Below are positions 7,028 to 11,322 of a stretch of DNA of 11,322 nucleotides, one piece after another; within the stretch, counting starts at the first letter, position 1, and every line of letters starts with the position of its first letter. The notes below the pieces were generated by a model. The model had not been told where the DNA came from. It made no database searches and saw nothing but the letters and a program-made list of their open reading frames with translations. The translations under genes were made by a program, and so were the position numbers. This DNA comes from an uncultured Bacilli bacterium. GTDB lineage: Bacteria; Bacillota_I; Bacilli_A; RF39; UBA660. The DNA is taken from positions 1 through 11,322 of the forward strand of contig CANQYR010000024.1 of NCBI GenBank assembly GCA_947628125.1. The letters are read 5' to 3'.

Positions 7028-8386
7028 ATGAGCTTAAAAAAGTATAATCAAAAAAGAAACTTTGCTAAAACAACTGAACCATATGGTCAAAAAAGAAGCA
7101 CAAAAAACCACAACTATTTTGCCATTCAACACCATCTTGCTACTAAAGATCACTTCGACTTAAGATTAGAAATAAATGGCGCCTTAAAAAGCTGGGCCGT
7201 ACCCAAAGGCTTATCCTATAACCCTAAAGACAAACGCTTAGCTATCATGGTTGAAGATCATCCCTTATCCTATAAAAACTTTGAAGGTGTTATACCCAAA
7301 GGCGAGTATGGCGCGGGTGTAGTTATGCTCTTTGACATCGGTAAATATAAACTTATCAAAAAAGAAAAAGACCTTTTAAAATTCACATTATATGGCAAAA
7401 GACTAAAAGGAACTTGGTCACTAATTCATTTAAAAGAAAAAAACTGGCTTATTATTAAAGAAAAAGATGAGTACGCTAATAAAAAAAACTTAAATAAATG
7501 TACAACCAGCATTAAAACTGGCCGCACCCTAAAAGAAATACTAAACAATAATGTAATACCCAAACAAAAAAACATCATTGAAACTGTTGAAATAACTAAC
7601 CCTGATAAAATCGTTTTACCAAATTATACTAAATTAGACATTGCTAAATACTATCAAAAAGTTGCCGTTAAAATGCTTCCTTACCTAGAAGATAGGATCA
7701 TAACAACGGTTAGAAAACCAAATGACCAAAACATTTTTTTCAAAAAACATTTCGAGCCCATCAATCAAAATCTTAAAAAAGTTCTTATTAAAAACAAACA
7801 AAATCAATTAGAAGATTACTATATTATTAAAAACATCACTGGTCTTATCTTTGAAGTTCAAATGAATGGTTATGAATTCCACATAAGAGGTAGTAAAATA
7901 ACTAAACCGGATATAATGATTTTTGACTTTGATCCCGGTGAAAATGTTAGCTTAAAAAAATTAAGACAAGGCGTTAAAGACTTAAAAAGCATATTAGATC
8001 AACTTAACTTAGTATCTTTTTTAAAAACCAGTGGTAATAAAGGCTACCATGTTTTTGTTCCTATAAAAAGTTTTAAAACCTCCGAACAATTAAAACAATT
8101 TTCTAAAGACATTGTTAGCCTTATGGAAAAAAAAGATCCCAATATTTATACTCAAAGTATAAGAAAAGATAAAAGAAAAAACAAAATATTTATTGACTTT
8201 ATGCGTAATAGTAAAAGCGCCTCTGTTGCCTCTCCTTACTCGCTTCGTTTAACAAATGCTGTATCTATGCCTATCTTTTGGGAAGAACTAGATAAAATAA
8301 AACCAAATGAAATTACTATTTTCAAAGCCTTAAAAAGAATTAAAAACAAAGATCCTTGGGAAAATTTTTTTGATATTGACCAATAA
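7028..8386 (+). CDS. ligD: LigD-type phosphoesterase-polymerase (PE-POL), no ligase domain
   Basis: A 452-aa protein joining two of the three modules of bacterial non-homologous end-joining enzyme LigD. Residues about 28-150 are the 3'-phosphoesterase module, which trims 3'-phosphates or 3'-ribonucleotides at breaks: His36, His42, Asp44, Arg46, His78 and Tyr82 match, with identical spacing, the active-site set known from Pseudomonas LigD. A SIKTGRTLKEI linker (161-171), usual between LigD modules, follows. Residues about 186-452 are the primase-type polymerase module, which fills gaps and adds nucleotides: DFD (Asp300, Asp302), SGNKGYH (335-341) and the third acidic residue in FIDF (Asp390) are present. 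The ATP-dependent ligase module, with its KxDG nucleotidyl site, is absent, and no frameshift or remnant is visible. No Ku gene adjoins it. No clear promoter is seen in the 47 nt after the upstream terminator. Both catalytic modules look functional. Confidence 0.93.
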   Translation: MSLKKYNQKRNFAKTTEPYGQKRSTKNHNYFAIQHHLATKDHFDLRLEINGALKSWAVPKGLSYNPKDKRLAIMVEDHPLSYKNFEGVIPKGEYGAGVVMLFDIGKYKLIKKEKDLLKFTLYGKRLKGTWSLIHLKEKNWLIIKEKDEYANKKNLNKCTTSIKTGRTLKEILNNNVIPKQKNIIETVEITNPDKIVLPNYTKLDIAKYYQKVAVKMLPYLEDRIITTVRKPNDQNIFFKKHFEPINQNLKKVLIKNKQNQLEDYYIIKNITGLIFEVQMNGYEFHIRGSKITKPDIMIFDFDPGENVSLKKLRQGVKDLKSILDQLNLVSFLKTSGNKGYHVFVPIKSFKTSEQLKQFSKDIVSLMEKKDPNIYTQSIRKDKRKNKIFIDFMRNSKSASVASPYSLRLTNAVSMPIFWEELDKIKPNEITIFKALKRIKNKDPWENFFDIDQ

Positions 8387-8389
8387 AAA

Positions 8390-8418
8390 TTAACTTCCTT
8401 ATAATTACATGATATAAT
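8390..8418 (+). promoter_or_regulatory. Promoter of the P-type ATPase gene
   Basis: TTAACT (8390-8395), a 17-base spacer and TATAAT (8413-8418) with the TG extension at 8410-8411. The ten bases ATGATATAAT also occur at the lgt promoter. Seven bases separate the -10 box from the AAGGA ribosome site. Confidence 0.7.
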
Positions 8419-8425
8419 TCTAATT

Positions 8426-8430
8426 AAGGA
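8426..8430 (+). promoter_or_regulatory. Shine-Dalgarno deciding the ATPase start
   Basis: AAGGA sits 8 nt before the ATG at 8439. An in-frame ATG at 8430 overlaps this site and would leave no room for ribosome binding, so 8439 is preferred; the difference is three residues. Confidence 0.75.
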
Positions 8431-8438
8431 TGTGTTTT

Positions 8439-10802
8439 ATGAATATACAAAGATTTAGCCCAGATTATAAAACGGGTTTAACTAAAGAGCAAGTAGAAAA
8501 TAGAATAAATAACAATTTAGTTAATTTTGATGATGGACCAAAAACCAAAACCATTGGCAAAATTATCAAAGATAACTTCTTTACTTATTTTAACTTTTTA
8601 AACATTGCCTTAGGTTTAGCCGTTTTTTTAGCCGGTTTATTTAATAAAGAACTTTTAAATGGTCTTAAAAATTGTTTATTCATGGGCGTTATTATTATAA
8701 ATTCCATCATTAGTATCATTGAAGAGATAATCTCTAAAAAAATAATTGATAAATTATCCTTAATTAATGAAACAGACATAATTGTAATCAGAGATAAAGA
8801 GGAAAAAAAATGCCAATCAGAAGAACTAGTTTTAGATGATATAATATTACTTAAAGCTGGTCATCAAGTAGTTGCTGATTGCATAATTATAAATGGCTCT
8901 GCTGAGGCAAACGAATCTTTTTTAACTGGGGAACCAGATGCCATTAGTAAAAAAGAAGGGGATATGCTTTTATCCGGATCTTTTCTAGTAAGTGGCAGTT
9001 GCTATGCTAAAGTAGAACATATTGGCAAAGATAACTATGCTTCCCAAATATCTAAAGAAGCCAAATATCAAAAAAAAGCCAATTCCATTATTATGAAGTC
9101 ATTTGAAGACATTTTAAAAATTATTTCTTACATTATTATTCCTATTGGTATTGTTATGTTCTTTAGTCAATATAACAACACAAACGGCAATATTGCTCAA
9201 GCTATTTTTACAACCGTTGCCGCCTTAATTGGGATGATCCCCGAAGGTTTAGTTTTACTAACTAGTTCTGTCATGGCTGTAAGTGTAATTAGATTATCCA
9301 AATACAAAGTTTTAGTTCAGCAGTTATATTGTATTGAAGCGTTAGCAAGAGTTGATGTTATTTGCTTAGATAAAACGGGAACTTTAACGAAAGGGAAGAT
9401 GACGGTTAAAGAACTTATCCTATTAGATGATAATGATAAACAAGAAGTAGAAGAATTACTAAACGCTTTTGTAACTCATAATAATGATGTTAATGCAACG
9501 ACAAGTGCCTTAAAAAAAGCTTATTCTAAAACTAATGATTGGGAGGAAAAAGAGAGCCTAGATTTTTCATCGGACCGTAAATACTCCGCTATAACTTTTA
9601 AAGATCATGAACCACTTTATCTAGGGGCTCCTGATATTTTATTAGAAAAAGACCGTTTAGCAAAATATAGTATGATTACCAACTATCAAAATGAATACCG
9701 GGTCCTTCTTTTAGCTCAAGGTAAAACTAAAATCAGTCAAAATCCGAAAAATTTAAAGCCTTTAGGTATTATTTTATTAGAAGATGAAATAAGAGTTGAA
9801 GCTAAAGAGACTCTTGATTATTTTAAAAAACAAGGTGTCGCGGTTAAAATAATATCCGGTGATAATGTCAAAACGGTTTTAAAAATTGGCAAAAAGTTAG
9901 GTTTAGAAAATTTAAAAGGCCTTGATGTAGAAGATTTAAATGAGCAAGATTTAGAAGCCAAAATAAAAGATTATAATGTTTTTGGTAGAGTAAGGCCCAA
10001 TCAAAAGCAAGCGCTTATCAAAGCTTATCAAAAAACTGGTCACACGGTTGCCATGACCGGTGATGGCGTAAATGATGTTCTAGCGTTAAAGGAAAGTGAC
10101 TGTGCCATTTCTATAGCAAGTGCCACCGATGCGGCAAGAAACGTTGCCCAGTTAGTTTTATTAAATGATAATTTTACTTCTTTACCTAAAATAGTCGCTG
10201 AAGGAAGAAGGACAATTAATAATATTGAAAGATCAAGCTCCCTATTACTTGTTAAAACAATATATACGATGTTGTTAATCATTTTTAGTATTATTGTTGG
10301 TTCCAAATATTTTTTTGTTCCTATTCAGCTTACTTTAATTACTAGTTTTACAATTGGCATCCCATCTTTTATTTTAGCTTTAGAGCCTAACAAAGATTTA
10401 GTTAAAGGTAATTTTCTTTTAAAAATAATTAGCAGAAGCTTGCCAACTGCTTTAACAGTTGTTTTTAATGTCATGTTAATAACCGCTTTTACAGCCATCT
10501 TTAATTTATCTTATGAATTACAAAGCACTTTAGCCGTTTATTTAACTGGTATAACAGGGTTAATATTTTTATACAAAATAAGTGTACCCTTTAGTTTGTT
10601 AAGAGGCACATTATTTACCATCATGCTTGTTAGTTTTATTTATTGTATAACTTTCCAATATAGTTTCTTTAATTTAAGTAAGTTTAATTATCAAACATTA
10701 TTAATTGGTTTTGTTTTAGTATTAGATTCCTTATATGTTTTTAAAAAGTTATATGACTTATCAATAAAGTTATTTCACAAAATAGATCCAACTATAAATT
10801 AA
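8439..10802 (+). CDS. P-type cation-transporting ATPase, Exp7/CtpE type
   Basis: A 787-aa ion pump with ten probable membrane helices. Landmarks in order: GLTKEQVENRI at the N-terminus; actuator-domain TGEP (163-166, where TGES is commonest; Glu165 is kept); PEGL in helix M4 (268-271); phosphorylation site DKTGTLT with Asp311; KIISGDN in the P domain; and the hinge motif GDGVND (541-546). PEGL instead of a CPC motif, and the lack of an N-terminal metal-binding domain, exclude a copper/heavy-metal ATPase. Overall order and the N-terminal sequence resemble pneumococcal Exp7 and mycobacterial CtpE, the latter reported as a calcium transporter. Calcium is thus a reasonable guess, though the ion is not proven by sequence. 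The gene has its own promoter and terminator and looks monocistronic. The pump would act in the cytoplasmic membrane. Confidence 0.92.
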   Translation: MNIQRFSPDYKTGLTKEQVENRINNNLVNFDDGPKTKTIGKIIKDNFFTYFNFLNIALGLAVFLAGLFNKELLNGLKNCLFMGVIIINSIISIIEEIISKKIIDKLSLINETDIIVIRDKEEKKCQSEELVLDDIILLKAGHQVVADCIIINGSAEANESFLTGEPDAISKKEGDMLLSGSFLVSGSCYAKVEHIGKDNYASQISKEAKYQKKANSIIMKSFEDILKIISYIIIPIGIVMFFSQYNNTNGNIAQAIFTTVAALIGMIPEGLVLLTSSVMAVSVIRLSKYKVLVQQLYCIEALARVDVICLDKTGTLTKGKMTVKELILLDDNDKQEVEELLNAFVTHNNDVNATTSALKKAYSKTNDWEEKESLDFSSDRKYSAITFKDHEPLYLGAPDILLEKDRLAKYSMITNYQNEYRVLLLAQGKTKISQNPKNLKPLGIILLEDEIRVEAKETLDYFKKQGVAVKIISGDNVKTVLKIGKKLGLENLKGLDVEDLNEQDLEAKIKDYNVFGRVRPNQKQALIKAYQKTGHTVAMTGDGVNDVLALKESDCAISIASATDAARNVAQLVLLNDNFTSLPKIVAEGRRTINNIERSSSLLLVKTIYTMLLIIFSIIVGSKYFFVPIQLTLITSFTIGIPSFILALEPNKDLVKGNFLLKIISRSLPTALTVVFNVMLITAFTAIFNLSYELQSTLAVYLTGITGLIFLYKISVPFSLLRGTLFTIMLVSFIYCITFQYSFFNLSKFNYQTLLIGFVLVLDSLYVFKKLYDLSIKLFHKIDPTIN

Positions 10803-10830
10803 AAAAAAGATCAGCAAATGGTCTTTTTTT
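10802..10830. terminator. Bidirectional terminator between the ATPase and RHH genes
   Basis: A 12-bp stem (10802-10813 with 10819-10830, one G-T wobble, 5-base GCAAA loop) is flanked by A on one side and T on the other, so it can end transcripts from both strands. It begins at the last base of the ATPase stop codon, and its left arm includes the stop codon of the RHH gene (10811-10813). Confidence 0.8.
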
Positions 10831-10996
10831 CATCTTCAATTTCTTTCACGGCGTATTCGCAAGCTTGAATAACAAAACTAGAAAAAGTAATATTTTTACC
10901 TTCTAAAATGTGTTCAATTTGCTTTATTAAAATTAAAGGAAAACGAATTGTTTTATTTTCTGATTCCTTTTTAGTTACATTTAATCTAAATGCCAT
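10811..10996 (-). CDS. Small ribbon-helix-helix (Arc/CopG-type) DNA-binding protein
   Basis: A 61-aa protein that fits the ribbon-helix-helix fold: a short beta-strand NKTIRFP (14-20), helix A from about 21 to 35 (LILIKQIEHILEG), a turn at Asn35-Ile36-Thr37, and helix B at about 38-54 (SSFVIQACEYAVKEI). Proteins of this type dimerise and insert the paired strand into the major groove, usually to repress their own promoter or one nearby. It resembles the Firmicutes group annotated as YlcI/YnfO-like. AGGAG at 11006-11010 lies 9 nt before the ATG at 10996; an in-frame TTG at 11005 abuts this site and is rejected. It is divergent from the secreted-protein gene at 11236, with repeats between them suited to operators. 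No toxin gene partners it here, so an antitoxin role is not supported. Confidence 0.78.
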   Translation of the reverse strand: MAFRLNVTKKESENKTIRFPLILIKQIEHILEGKNITFSSFVIQACEYAVKEIEDEKKTIC

Positions 10997-11016
10997 TTTT
11001 ATCAACTCCTATTCTA

Positions 11017-11217
11017 ATTGTAAGATAATTAATGTTTGTTTTATGCATTGCATTTTGCAAGACATCAACTACAAACTTAGTATTAATAATAAACATTATA
11101 ACTGTAAGTACTATTGGTTATAGAGCCAATTGTCTGTAAACCTAATAAATTATATAATATAATTGCAAGACAATATGCAATGCAAAGTATGAAATAATAA
11201 AAAAAGCACAAGATAAT
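11017..11217. repeat. TTGCAAGACA-type repeats in the divergent intergenic region
   Basis: TTGCAAGACA occurs exactly at 11055-11064 and 11163-11172; TTGTAAGATA (two transitions) occurs at 11018-11027. The wider forms ATTGTAAGATAAT (11017-11029) and ATTGCAAGACAAT (11162-11174) carry ATTG/YAAT-like ends. AAGATAAT recurs at 11210-11217. ATTGTCT at 11129-11135 is the inverted complement of AGACAAT at 11168-11174. A second inverted pair is TGCATTGCAT (11044-11053) and ATGCAATGCA (11175-11184). They flank or overlap the candidate promoter and both translation starts, as operator sites would. Otherwise the roughly 240 bases between 10997 and 11235 hold no convincing gene. Confidence 0.55.
11130..11158 (+). 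promoter_or_regulatory. Promoter of the gene starting at 11236
   Basis: TTGTCT (11130-11135), a 17-base spacer and TATAAT (11153-11158); a second, overlapping TATAAT lies at 11158-11163 but lacks a -35 box. The predicted start near 11165 falls inside the ATTGCAAGACAAT element, leaving a leader of about 70 nt. Confidence 0.6.
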
Positions 11218-11235
11218 AGTAAGGAAGTTGGTCAA

Positions 11236-11322
11236 ATGAAAAATAAGAAAAAAGACATATTAATAATAACAGCAATATTATTAGTAGTAATAACTCTAGG
11301 AATAACCTATGCCTTTTGGCAA
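11236..11322 (+). CDS. N-terminus of an exported or membrane-anchored protein (cut by window end)
   Basis: Only 29 codons are in the window. The start is well supported: AAGGAAG at 11221-11227 lies 8 nt before the ATG. The peptide has a basic head (MKNKKKD), then a hydrophobic stretch of about 16 residues (ILIITAILLVVITLGI), then TYAFWQ. That order is a signal peptide or a single membrane anchor. The small-residue-poor core ending in TYAFW resembles the SipW-type signal peptides (GTYAxF/W) of TasA/camelysin-like surface proteins in Firmicutes, but this is an impression from a short fragment and the mature protein is unseen. It is divergent from the RHH gene, behind a repeat-rich promoter region. 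Confidence 0.65.
   Translation, partial: MKNKKKDILIITAILLVVITLGITYAFWQ

Noticed and set aside
8439..10802. Copper-exporting ATPase partner for the HMA protein
   Set aside because: There is no CPC/CPx motif in M4 and no N-terminal metal-binding domain; PEGL places it in the P2-like/CtpE group.
10811..10996. Antitoxin of a toxin-antitoxin pair
   Set aside because: The RHH fold fits, but there is no adjacent small toxin gene on the same strand; the neighbour on one side is the ATPase and on the other a divergent exported protein.
10908..11123. 71-codon plus-strand reading frame
   Set aside because: It runs antisense through the RHH gene and into the intergenic repeats, has no ribosome site and an implausible composition rich in Cys, Asn and Tyr.
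1..11322. CRISPR array, insertion sequence, tRNA or rRNA, or defence island
   Set aside because: No regularly spaced repeats, transposase, terminal inverted repeats, cloverleaf-like sequence or known defence gene was seen on either strand.

Overview
The window reads as a piece of a small-genome, strongly AT-rich Gram-positive chromosome, most likely an uncultured Bacilli/Mollicutes-related lineage. This rests on A/T-rich codons, near-consensus TATAAT boxes, strong AGGAGG-type Shine-Dalgarno sites, very tight spacing, and Firmicutes families (YtxH, Tex, Lgt, Exp7/CtpE-type ATPase). Tryptophan is encoded by TGG and TGA ends genes (lgt, the ribbon-helix-helix gene), so this is the standard bacterial code and not the Mycoplasma/Spiroplasma code. 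The lineage is an inference; no rRNA or tRNA is present to fix it.

Layout. Positions 1-116 hold two terminators facing each other, one for a gene left of the window and one for an unrecognised minus-strand gene (98-799). From a divergent promoter region (about 800-897) run lgt (lipoprotein lipidation) and tex (RNA-binding transcription accessory factor), overlapping by 4 nt. asnB (asparagine synthase) has its own promoter inside the end of tex and is followed by a PAP2-family phosphatase. Next, from its own promoter, comes a YtxH-like membrane protein whose 3' end overlaps a 69-residue HMA metal-binding protein; this pair ends in a terminator. Then follow a LigD-type protein with 3'-phosphoesterase and primase-polymerase domains but no ligase domain, and a P-type cation ATPase (Exp7/CtpE type) with its own promoter. 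A bidirectional terminator separates the ATPase from a small minus-strand ribbon-helix-helix (RHH) protein. The last 320 bases are a divergent regulatory region with repeated TTGCAAGACA-like elements, then the first 29 codons of an exported or membrane-anchored protein.

Most of the window is housekeeping. The parts that stand out are: the PE-POL protein lacking its ligase, with no Ku beside it; the repeat-rich region between the RHH gene and the truncated secreted gene, which looks like a repressor-operator switch; very short predicted 5' leaders, with the -10 box only 6-8 nt before the Shine-Dalgarno at four promoters; and stop codons inside terminator hairpins at three genes. I found no CRISPR array, insertion sequence, RNA gene or clear defence system.
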